28,460 nucleotides of DNA from Rodentolepis nana. Lineage: Eukaryota; Platyhelminthes; Cestoda; Cyclophyllidea; Hymenolepididae. The position numbers were made by a program, and so were the translations under genes. The notes under the pieces are model-generated. The model saw only the letters and a program-made list of their open reading frames with translations. It had not been told where the DNA came from and did no database searches. Shown here one piece after another: positions 1 to 28,460 of this stretch (position 1 is its first letter; every line of letters starts with the position of its first letter). The stretch spans positions 1 through 28,460 of the forward strand of contig UZAE01012525.1 of the NCBI GenBank assembly GCA_900617975.1, read 5' to 3'.

Positions 1-180
1 ACTGGCAGTTGACTTCTGACTTTAAACTACCATGACCCCAATGTACGTCATATTCGAATACTTCACAGTACTCGCTTCACCTTTTTTCTACCTTCGTTTT
101 TGAAACACTTTGATGGTCCTTCCTCACTGTGAAGCTTGAAGTCGACTAAAGGACTGTCATTTGATATGAATAAATACATT
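1..180 (+). mobile_element. SINE-like retroposon, copy 1 (5' end outside window)
   Basis: This stretch matches the middle and 3' part of copies at 12050-12359 (+), 12947-13270 (-) and 25491-25820 (-). Shared blocks include ttgacttctgacttt, aaactaccatgacccc and cacagtactcgcttcacc, and the copy ends in an A-rich tail (aataaata) near 170-178. Compared with the other copies it lacks roughly 30 bases of the pyrimidine-rich middle and about 20 bases just before the tail, so it is either an older copy or a separate subfamily. Its head lies beyond the left edge, so target duplication cannot be tested. Confidence 0.75.
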
Positions 181-917
181 TGAAAACTAGAACTTGAAAC
201 AACTGGAATGTTGAGAGGTTTTCCTACATTTTCAACCTTATTGGGCAACTAAATACTGTAGTCAATCGCTTTCCCGCCGTGAAAAGGGAGCTATTGGATG
301 GGTGCAAAAGAGAATCTTAAAAGTGATCCCTGAAATTTAAGTAGGAAAAGTCCCTTTAAACGAGATATCCTAGAGTCGTAAATGTTGAAATAGGCGTAAC
401 TTCCACTATCTTAAAGTTAATGTTGGAAAGAACGAATAGAGCAACACTATCCCAATGCCTCTATCTAACAAACCCTCCAAGGAGAGATGAAACGGGAGGT
501 AAAACAGGACCGGTAATGGTTAGATTGTCAAGAATTGAGATCCCCACTAATCCAAGATACTTCTAAGAGGGGAAAATTTAAGGTGGGAAAAAACCTCCCA
601 AATATGGATTGATTATATGAGCTTCACGCACATTCTTAGCAAGTAGTATCTCTTTCCCATTGTTCAATAAACGAGGGCATTTGTTAACTCCATTTTGCTT
701 CAAAATCACTTCCAAGCATCTCATACACTTTTTTATTTTGCCATAATTCAGACCAAATTATAACAATACAGACCTCCCTTTTGTAAGACCTATACAAAAG
801 TTCAGTTTAGCAGAAGATAGATTTTTAGATAGTAAATAAGCGAAGATATTTAAAACAAATGATTTTCGCGGCTTACAAAGACGTAGGGGACAGATAATCA
901 CAATAAATTAATTAAGT
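181..917. other. Non-coding DNA downstream of the DEDD-like gene
   Basis: This is the 3' side of the minus-strand DEDD-like gene, which stops at 918. It is AT-rich with frequent stops in all frames, and no conserved reading frame was found. On the minus strand it should contain the 3' UTR and polyadenylation region of that gene. Confidence 0.6.
732..737 (-). promoter_or_regulatory. Candidate polyadenylation signal AATAAA for the DEDD-like gene
   Basis: AATAAA on the minus strand, about 180 nt after the stop codon at 918-920. The position suits a short 3' UTR. The motif is common by chance in AT-rich DNA, so confidence is modest. Confidence 0.35.
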
Positions 918-3900
918 TCAGTGAAAAACTGGTTCAAGAGCGATTCCCAAAGTGGAAGGAAGGTTTTGGGAGGAAGCAATGCTGCCAGATGGTAAGGAAA
1001 CGATTTGCGAAGCAGCTAAAAGACGTGGAAGACTCGGAATCGCCCGTTCATTTCGCATCAGCAGCATTCGTCCATTCTCATACTCCAATCTTGACACAAA
1101 GAGGTGGATATCGAAGTCGGAAGCGAGAGCAGGGGGTTGTTGTGCGTTTTGATCTCCTTGCAGAATTTGCCGTCTGCCATGGGCATGCCCAAATCCGATG
1201 ACATTAGCTAAAGTAGGATTATTTGCCACTGGAGGATGCGCTTGAGTCTGATTTATTTCTGACATGTTCGACTGAAAGATTTGTCGACGCAAAGAGAGCA
1301 TGACTCTTTGGAGTTCATTTAAGGGTGAGGGACTGCGTGATGGATGTCCAGAGCTGGTGTTCCGATTGCGACGAGAGGTAGAGTGTCTGCGACTAGGTCC
1401 TGGTGCATCGGATGACGTCTCCGTTGAGGTGCTTATATCCCCACTCTCCAGCCAGGATCCATGTCCCACCAAACTAGTTTTGTCTGAGGCCAACAAGTGC
1501 GCCATTAGAAACTAAAACATCATAATACGTTAATACAACCATCCACCATTCCTTAGTACTTAATATTTAAGAAAATACTGAGCAAATCTAAAAATTGTTC
1601 GAGCTGTTCTAGTGCTAATATCTATAAAAAGGCAGAAAACACCAAAAAACCTGAATCAGAAATAAAAAAGTAAGGCTTACCAAGGAACCGAGCAGGGATA
1701 GGAGTCGACTAGAAATAGACATAGAGATCAGGGAATAATATGCCTTGACTTGTCAGAACTTCAGACACAAAGAGTTACATATCTTCTTATAAGGCGTGCG
1801 TAACATTGCACTAAGCACTAAAGGGTTAAACGTAATAGTTTGATCCTCAGATTTCTCGATGACAATATGAAATTTCTATTCGGAGGCTGTTAATCAGCTG
1901 GCTTAGGATGCTCGATTTATAACCTTTAAGGTTAAGAGCAAGTAAATAAGACCCACAAAGATATTATTCCGCACATCGTAGCAATAATTAAACGTTTAGT
2001 CATTCATCTATAATTGAAACAGCACTTCAAGTACCCATCATAATCCTCAATTCTATTCACTACAAGTAAATATAACCGATCAAAATTAGAGTCATAAATC
2101 ATCAATTAAATAGATAAATTGAAGAACTCTACCTTTCTAAGAGCACCAGAAGTGTAGTCACTCCAAAATGCCTCCAAATGGTCCAATCGATTAAATCTGA
2201 AGGTGCAACAGTATTCCGATCCGCCTCTATTACGAAGGAGATTGACAGCCTGCAGGTAGACGTCCATCTGTCGAGAGAACGGATCGTGTCGATCCGAGGC
2301 TACAAAAGTTTGCTGAATGGCAAAAACACGAATTAGGCAAAATTACAACTACTAGTAATTAATCAGTAGATAGAAACGAACTCACGAGCGTTTCTCTTGA
2401 GTTTCCTAAATCGAGTTTGATGCGCATTCGAACGCGACAGTAGTAATGGATAAGAGAGTCATTATCAGAGGCTGTAACGCCGACTCCCCCGTACGTCATG
2501 AGTTGCCGTTGAAATGTGTCAACTCTTTGCTCGGTAGACGAATTCTGATGATGCACAGGGATAGGTGGAAAAGGCGATATTTCAGCAGTTCGATTCGGGC
2601 GTACAGTTGCAAAGTGAAAACGGATCATTGAGAGCCAATTGGGCATACGGGGGTGGGAGAGAAGACCGGAATTGTAAAGTGCGCTAAAGGTAGGATTGCT
2701 GAGGACATTGGAGATGGCCGAGTAGGATAATCGAGGCTGAGGTGCATTAGGGCTAGTAGAGTTTGATATGATCACTGAAATCGTGTTGTATAGAGACGCA
2801 TTAAGAATAGTCTGAATAGCTGGACCGGAGAGAGTACAGGCTTTGATAGCTGAGTAGGCCTGACCACGGAGGGAAGCGCTTGCATCTTGATCATCTTGAT
2901 GTGATGAAGATGATGGACTGTCATCGTGAGAGGCGCATTGCTTTCTGGTACGCTTTGCAAATGTCATGCATTGTAGAGGATCGCAAGACTTACGTTTAGT
3001 CAGAGATCTGAAGAAGATAAAATTGTTTCAATATAGTAGCGAATGCAAGAAAGACTAATTGAACTCCAAATTATAAAATAAAAGAACCGATTCGTAAGAA
3101 AAAGTGGTATAACTGCGCTGAACTGTTTCAATTTGGAGTGCTAACCGAAAACAGGATGTTTGGAAATAACAGCAAAGGAAGCAATCAATTAATGAGTTAC
3201 GGGGAGCCATAGATGCCTCTCCCAGGCGATTAATAGCCAAAGAGGAGCAGAGAAGGCCAATTACTGCCGCTGACTAATCAACTTGTGATAGATTAGTTAA
3301 GGACACTTGTGCAAAGCAAAACGAAAGGGTGCACATAATTGATTCACAGCTCAGCGATGGTTAATATTATATGAAACAAATAAAGGATGACCCCGAAATC
3401 ATAAAAAAGTTTTAAATCGATTCTCCAAGACCAGAACAAAATGATAAAAAGAAAAAAAGCAATGATGTGAAGAACTTCCACATGAAATACAGGTTGAACA
3501 GATGATTTAGGATATGAAAGAAAAAAACAATAACAACAGGTGCGACAGAAACTGATTTTCACCAAAAATTTCCCTAAGCGAAATCCGAACTAGAAAAAAA
3601 GTTTCCAGCAAATTGAGCAATGAGATTATTATAATGAGGAAGAAAGTACAAAGAGACTTCAAGTAACATCAAGGCCAAATCTTCAAAATCGGTTTGGCTG
3701 GTTCCAAGTTAAATTTAAATGAGCAGAAAGAATGCAAAGGAAACTCGAAGAAGCTGTGGCCAAGAACTTTAAAAATTATTTTGAGGTGAAAATTCAATTA
3801 ACCTTCATGGAGATGAACGGCTAAGAAAGCGTAAAATCGCTTAATATTAATTTGACCAATTTTAAAATTGGGTACAGGGATAATAGCCATTTTAAGTACC

Positions 3901-5333
3901 CAAAGAACCGGGAGAGATAGATCGGAACGAAAAAATTGAATATTCTTAATAGGTTAAACGAAAAATAATCAGGCAATTATATGGCATTATCAAACAATCA
4001 CAAAGAGAACACACTATTGATCAAGGGATCAATTAAGGATTAATTGAATGAATAGGTGAAATACAGAAAATCGAATTAATCAACTCAGGTAAATGCACGT
4101 AAAATAAGTGAAAGAGAATAACTAGAACGAAGTTACCTTTGACCTGAACTTAGTTTTATTCCAATGACCCACCGCAATAAAAATTAACACATTGCAGTTC
4201 TTATCCTATGCTGCCCAACTGAAATAAGTACAAGTTCAATGGATAATTACTCGAATTAAGGGAGCGTATTTAAATTTCAGAGCCTACATTCCTCCTAAAG
4301 ATGCAAAATCGCGGTTGGACGTCAAACTCCAATCCATGATATTAGTGCAAGCGCATCACATGGGCATGGAATGAATATCAGCAGCAATCACAACACAGTT
4401 ACGGCTGGCGTAAATTGACGCAACCATTTGTGCAAAGAGGAGTCATTCTCAGCGTGTGAACAGAGTTCAAATCCATAAATTACAAACACAAACTAAGCGG
4501 CAGCATAAGGTATTTCCATAAACTACTTAAAACCTATAAATAAGAGTTAGTTTCAATTAGCTGGTAATCATTGACACTTCTACTAAACGCAAAAGCCACC
4601 TAGACTAAAAACTATGGAATATAAAAAAGTATAACGGGGATGACATAGTAAATGAATGTTTAAGCATAAAGCTTGAAGAGTAACTACAAAAAAGATCTGT
4701 ATGCCAAAAAAAAACACAATAAGTGAGTTGAAACATAAAATGATGTGAATAATATACAAAATGAAATAACATATGAAAAATTTCGCAAAAATACATAAAC
4801 AAAAGAATACCCCGTTACCTGGTAAACCTGCGATCCTCAAGAGATTGACATTGAATTTCATAAGGCGGTAGAGGATGAACCTCGTCCTCCATAAGCGAAG
4901 TAGACGCTCTTAGGAAAATTTCAACACGATCAAGAAGCACTAATATGGAAAAATATTCGTTAATAGACTAACAACATATACGTTTTTGCAAATCTTCGAT
5001 AGAAAAATTGGCGTTGTTGGAATTATACAAGATTGTATCGAAGTACGGTAAAACATCTTGACGATCAATGTATTTGAGCATCTTTTGCATCGTGCGATGA
5101 TTACTTTCGTCTATTTGCCCACAGCGATATAGATAACGAAATCCCAACTCAGGAACGTTAGTGGCTTGAGTTAGTTTACGGTTCCAATCGGATTGGCGAG
5201 GCATAAGATCACGATATTTGTGAAGAGCTCTTTTGATATCTTTATCTGATAATTTGGCCAAAATCCATCTGTAAAGCTCACCGACGGAGACTTGGCACTT
5301 CAGCGAACGAGTATAGCGACCCTCACCATCCAT
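918..5333 (-). CDS. DEDD: DEDD/DEDD2-like death effector domain protein, 5 coding exons, 622 aa
   Basis: Exons (minus): 5333-4982, 4939-4819, 3007-2386, 2312-2133, 1511-918. All introns are GT-AG with matching phases. Residues about 17-97 form a death effector domain. They contain LYRWILAKLSDKDIKRAL, then CGQIDESNHR and RQDVLPYF, matching vertebrate DEDD CDESNFR and RHDLLPY; the RxDL motif reads RQDV. Residues about 160-180 hold basic, NLS-like TKRKS and AKRTRK. The conserved C-terminal module follows: YYCRVRMRIK at the end of exon 3, DPFSRQMDVYLQAVNLLR and HLEAFWSDYTSGAL in exon 4, and LVGH in exon 5. An insertion of about 113 residues rich in S/T/P/N/Q precedes its last segment, IHLFVSRLEYENGRMLL. 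Human DEDD is about 318 aa; the excess here is this insertion plus a Ser-rich exon 3. Family members are nuclear/nucleolar proteins linked to apoptosis and rRNA gene silencing; that role here is inferred. The start at 5333 is the first in-frame ATG and gives a family-like N terminus. An acceptor-like site at 5401 leaves open a further 5' exon. Confidence 0.85.
1512..2132 (-). other. DEDD-like gene intron 4 (621 bp)
   Basis: The donor follows AGAAAG (gtagag) and the acceptor is ttttag before exon 5; both boundaries are phase 0. The intron is AT-rich and no embedded gene or repeat was recognised. Confidence 0.75.
3008..4818 (-). other. DEDD-like gene intron 2 (1811 bp)
   Basis: The donor is AG|gtaacg at 4818 and the acceptor ttcttcag ends at 3008. 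The split codon AG+A gives Arg and keeps the frame into SLTKRK. The plus strand is purine-rich and the minus strand pyrimidine-rich. Short open stretches inside are hydrophobic by base composition only, and no gene was supported. Confidence 0.75.
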
Positions 5334-6939
5334 TGGTAGGTTTTGTGGTAATTGGCGGTAATAAGTGAATTCAATAGAATATATCAAATCTTTCAATATC
5401 CTAATAATAAATGTAATTTTAGATTACTTTTCATAAGTCTTTTTCAAGCAAATTATTCACTAAGAAAAAATTGAATAATTTAATTTTAAATCAGTTTAAG
5501 AAATAATCTATATTATGCATTCTCGTCAGTAATGGTAATTTGTTATGAATTGGAAGATTTATTTAATTTTGTCGCTGATATACCTATTGAATTTTTATAT
5601 TTAACATATATTTATGAACTTTTGTTTGCTGTTTGTTAGACTTCTATTATATTTGTTGCAATTGAAATTACATTCACATCCATTAATGATTTGCTTGCAA
5701 GTGAATAGAGTTGGATAAATAGTTTAAAAAATTATGATATGTTCCTCATTTCCCTTATATTGTCTTATTTACCTCATGGAATTGATAAATTAAATAAGTA
5801 ATTCATAATTTCAATAGTGTATTTTTTTTGATTCAATGCAAGCAACTTCCCATGGATCTGATGTTATTGCCGGCTTTTAAAGCACCTATGGAGAATCAAT
5901 ATAATTGGAGCTTCGAGAGTAAACAGAGATAAGTTCCAGTTGCCGCATAATATATTAAATACAATGAGGGCAGTAGTAAAGTCAACATATTATAACAAAG
6001 TAAGGGATTCATCAACAACTTGTCTAAAGTCGAACGAAGAACTTTTACAGATAAGAATTCCAAGATTCGGTCAGAGGACAAACATGTATTTAGTAACCAC
6101 GGCGAAATCCGTGGGAGTGAAATGAAGAAAAAAGTCGTGAGTTGGGAATCGTTTACCTAAGTGATTGCTTAACGTGTGCATTGGTCAAGAATATACATTT
6201 ATAATTATCGAGATTGATAGACAGCAGAGTGAACAATTTGTTTGTATAGAGAAGTAAGAAACGCGCAATAGTTAAGGCAGTTGTGAGTTTGAGAACGCAA
6301 AATTTTGAATAAAATATGCTATGAAAATCAATTTCCCTACACGAGGAGATGCTGTATTTCATAATATTTAATTGAGAATATCTCTGAAACTCTTTTCAAC
6401 TACATAACAAATAACCAAATCCATCGTTCTTATGACTGCATTCATTCAGAAAGCTATTTTATACTAGTATTGATCACCATAAAATGTTCCGATTCGCTTT
6501 TATTTATTTGATCCTAATCCTTATCATCAGATAAAAATTGACAAATATGTACCACACGGGCATAAGATGTTGCTAATTGTCATACCCAGTTGGCTAATTG
6601 ATTATTATCAGAAATTCAAGTACCTTTTCAATTGTTGTGTCTGAGCTAAATTGCTATTTATTAAGAGCCTTGTTATTGAAAGGTATCAGCAAAATATCTT
6701 GGATTTTATGCATTCCAACACTTCACCTTTTTATTAACTATCAGCCGCCATAAGGCCCATGAAGTTTAAAAGTTAGCATATGCGACGGCATATATATATT
6801 AATATCTAACTCTAGTTCTCACTTCAAGTATATTTAATTGGGTGAGCTCAGATTGTCATGTGTTATTGGCGTAATGTGGACCGGAACCACATAGGAGAAG
6901 TCAATAAGTCGCATCAGTACATTAACAGAATATCAAGCT

Positions 6940-6961
6940 TATATATATATATATATATATA
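6940..6961. repeat. (TA)n microsatellite
   Basis: Eleven alternating AT units, directly visible. A shorter tract of the same kind lies at 7257-7271. Confidence 0.9.
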
Positions 6962-7730
6962 AGTCTCTTTGTGTAATGCCGTTCATGCTCAGTTGCCTAT
7001 GCCTCCTCATGATGATAATCTTCTGTGAAATCTCTTCAATACACATACCGAAACATCTAATTAGAAAGTTGACATCTCATCATTTCAATTAGTCGGATAT
7101 AAATTACTTCTGACATGCCTGAAAGATGAGCTTTTACATATTCTCTAAATACATCAGGCTGCTCGTTAATCATTGCGTACGTCTGTCTTGTCAGAGGTCA
7201 CGGGCGTGATTTCCGTTGAAATACACCCAACGAACGAAATGGTCAACTAAACTGCTTATATATATATATATGGTAGAAGAATTCGAATCTCTTATCAACG
7301 AGGCTCCATGGTCGGATTTTCTAAGATGAACGTTGGACAATGATTCACTGAATTGAATCCGGGAACTATGATTTGAATGCCATTTTCCATTAGTACCTTT
7401 GGTGTTTAATAATTAAGTAAAATCAATTTCCTAACACGTTCTCCATCTAATCAATTTTTCTATACATTAATTTGTTTATCGATTCCTTATTTAGTTCACT
7501 AAAAAGCGCAATATCGATGAACCAAGCGTCATGCTTAGATGCTACGGCGACCTCGCTCTTCTACGTTTCTAGAAGATGCGTCAATCGCATGGCCATAAGA
7601 CAGGTGTAGGTCTGGGGGCTTATAAGTAACCGACGTCTCATTAATGCCTTAATCTGTGCAATACCATCGGTTTTCTTTCGAATCCCTTCACCGAACTCCT
7701 ACCCCCTAGATGGCGTAAAGAGCAGATAGA

Positions 7731-7766
7731 CCCCCCCCCCCCCCCCCCCCCCCCCCCCCACCCCCC
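7731..7766. repeat. Poly-C tract (29 C, A, 6 C)
   Basis: Twenty-nine uninterrupted C, then one A and six more C; the minus strand reads as a G run. It begins about 287 nt past the IARS2 stop codon on the transcribed strand, so it could lie at or beyond transcript ends and has G-quadruplex potential. The length is likely to vary or be inexact in assembly. Confidence 0.95.
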
Positions 7767-8017
7767 AACTGACTCATTTTGAGCTGTGGTTTTATGAAAT
7801 ACACAGACAAGATCCAATACAATGCATACGGCACTAACAATGCTAATGTATATACAATGAAAATAAGTACTAACAACATCGCTAACTTGTATCTACTATT
7901 CGAATCTTCAATTTGTAAAAGAAAACCGAATAAGATCAAGAATAATAAGGAGGAAATTCAAGTCATGTATATCCCAGATACCCCATGCTAAAAAACCGCT
8001 TCAGATATAGTGAAAAA

Positions 8018-8023
8018 TTTAAT
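8018..8023 (-). promoter_or_regulatory. Candidate polyadenylation signal ATTAAA for IARS2
   Basis: ATTAAA on the minus strand, about 30 nt after the IARS2 stop codon at 8053-8055. No AATAAA was seen closer. It is a plausible but weak call and would imply a very short 3' UTR. Confidence 0.3.
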
Positions 8024-8052
8024 CTACATATAAATACAACAAAAGAACACTG

Positions 8053-15065
<7,013 letters not shown>

Positions 15066-15080
15066 CTAAAGAGAATAAAA
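15066..15080 (-). other. 3' splice-acceptor-like site abutting the IARS2 start codon
   Basis: On the minus strand a pyrimidine-rich run (ttttattctctttag) ends exactly at the A of the start codon. It fits either a 5' UTR intron or a spliced-leader trans-splicing site; spliced-leader addition is known in parasitic flatworms. No upstream donor was identified. Confidence 0.5.
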
Positions 15081-15980
15081 GATACAGTAAGACAAATAAG
15101 TTTTCATGTGAAACAAAAGAAATGACAAACACATATAATAGCAAAAGCTGCCGACTACCAAGGCAATAAGGACATATTCACATTATGTAAACAAAATTTA
15201 ATACAATCAGCTCACCTATTATCACAACCTGCAAAATTGAAGGCAAAACACGGTTTTTAAGTCGCTAATTAAATCAACTCTGTTACGTTGAATTTCTTTT
15301 CTTTTATATTTTTAAATTTATTATGAAGATATTAGATAAATTATAATCTAAAATTGTATTTGTGTGTTTGACTTAACTGTTATGTCGGCTCTATGTTTTA
15401 GCGCCTATACCATTAATATTTGATCTCCTCTTACCTCGTTATTTTTTGTTGTATTTTATCAAATATTTGTAAGTTATTCAAAATTATAGTTCAAAGTCAC
15501 GTTGTTAACATATAATTTTTCAATTTTTTGCCTTTTTATTGTTGTATAGTAGTCTAATCTGTTTATCAGTGAGTATTTTCTCATTTTAATAATTGCAGTT
15601 AATGTGTCATTATTACTATCTTAACTCAACCTTGGAGTGCGTTTTCAAAATAAAAGTGTGTTTTTATCGTTTTTATCCTTATATATTTTTCATAATTGTT
15701 CTTAGTGAGACAGAAATAAAGGTCAACTAATTGTTATTTGTGTTTATTCTCATAAATATTCCCATTATGTTCTGACATTATTAGGCAGTCTTTAGATTTT
15801 TATTTCGATTTGAAAATAATTTTGTTGGAATCTTGCTTTTTAAATGAATATTTTTTTCTTTTCTTAAGTAGACTTGAGAGCATATAAAGGACTGCTAATT
15901 TTCACCCCGAAGGAGGGTACATTTGTGATCTCTATCCAGAAGAACAATATTTTGGATCGTTATTCATATCTTTATTTACC

Positions 15981-15995
15981 TGTCCTTTCATCCAG
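15981..15995 (+). other. 3' splice-acceptor-like site just upstream of the MARK start codon
   Basis: The pyrimidine-rich tgtcctttcatccag ends 12 nt before ATG 16008. As for IARS2, it could take a 5' UTR exon or a trans-spliced leader. Confidence 0.45.
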
Positions 15996-16007
15996 TAAAA
16001 CGCTGTA

Positions 16008-28373
<12,366 letters not shown>

Positions 28374-28460
28374 GTTAGTACTTAACCTTTTACTAAGGAA
28401 ATTGTGGTTATTGTCTATGTGTCCGCCAAGTCGGAAGTCACGATATTTGAGCCAATCGGG
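28374..28460 (+). other. Start of MARK intron 5
   Basis: The donor gttagt follows CTCCG. The remaining 87 bases show no open coding frame and run off the window. Confidence 0.7.

Larger units (their letters stand above)
5334..8052. other. Intergenic region between the DEDD-like gene and IARS2
   Basis: This 2.7 kb AT-rich stretch lies between two genes on the same (minus) strand. It should hold the DEDD-like promoter and 5' UTR and the IARS2 3' UTR and cleavage site. It includes an acceptor-like motif (ttattattag ending at 5401), (TA)n microsatellites at 6940-6961 and 7257-7271, and a C run at 7731-7766. Open frames inside are short and lack recognisable domains. Confidence 0.6.
15066..16007. 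promoter_or_regulatory. Divergent promoter region between IARS2 and MARK
   Basis: A 942 bp AT-rich interval separates the start codons of two head-to-head genes, so it must contain both sets of start-proximal control sequence unless further 5' exons lie elsewhere. No coding frame was seen. Acceptor-like motifs lie at both edges: tctttag directly before the IARS2 ATG, and cctttcatccag at 15984-15995 before the MARK ATG. Shared bidirectional control is inferred from layout only. Confidence 0.5.

Noticed and set aside
3720..3840. Plus-strand coiled-coil-like stretch in DEDD intron 2
   Set aside because: About 35 codons only, with no continuation in any frame. Purine-rich DNA produces such stretches by chance.
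4583..4861. Minus-strand frame of 92 codons, hydrophobic, with membrane-like composition
   Set aside because: It overlaps DEDD-like exon 2 in another frame and runs into intron 2. The hydrophobicity comes from T-rich intron sequence.
7300..7420. Resemblance to 17085-17180 in inverted orientation around ccatggtcgga
   Set aside because: Only a short core matches and the flanks do not align by eye, so no repeat can be claimed.

Overview
The window looks like nuclear DNA of a parasitic flatworm, more probably a tapeworm than a fluke. It is AT-rich and intron-dense. Its introns fall into a very short class (32-47 nt), a class near 70-73 nt, and long introns up to 5.2 kb. It also carries a dispersed SINE-like retroposon and simple AT, AG and C/G repeats. 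No bacterial, viral or organellar features were seen. The assignment is an inference from intron sizes and protein divergence; no species marker is present.

Three conserved protein genes were modelled exon by exon from splice signals, reading phase and family similarity. (1) 918-5333, minus strand: five exons encode a 622-residue homologue of DEDD/DEDD2, the nuclear death-effector-domain proteins, with a Ser/Thr/Pro/Gln-rich insertion inside the conserved C-terminal module. (2) 8053-15065, minus strand: sixteen exons encode a complete 1007-residue mitochondrial isoleucyl-tRNA synthetase (IARS2) with targeting peptide, HFGH and KMSKS signatures, editing domain and C-terminal zinc finger. (3) 16008-28373, plus strand: the first five coding exons of a MARK/PAR-1 Ser/Thr kinase (kinase domain plus UBA), running off the right edge. 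IARS2 and MARK are head to head, with 942 bp between start codons. DEDD lies downstream of IARS2 on the same strand.

The accessory content is mostly inside introns. Four copies of one SINE-like element are present (about 1-180, 12050-12359, 12947-13270, 25491-25820). The three complete copies each have 11-15 bp target-site duplications. One copy landed at the 3' splice site of IARS2 exon 9. Together with an oppositely oriented copy on the other side, it places that 91-nt exon between inverted repeats. IARS2 intron 15 holds a decayed coiled-coil coding sequence on the opposite strand. The 5.2 kb MARK intron 3 appears to be a GC-AG intron and holds an antisense reading frame with a FLYWCH-like zinc-binding pattern. 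G-quadruplex-prone G-runs lie in MARK intron 4, and a 29-base C run lies beyond the IARS2 3' end.

No functional link among the three genes is evident. They cover mitochondrial translation, cell polarity/microtubule-affinity signalling, and a death-domain nuclear adaptor. The less ordinary material is the SINE family and its effects on splicing, the DEDD architecture, the GC-AG intron and the acceptor sites at the gene starts.
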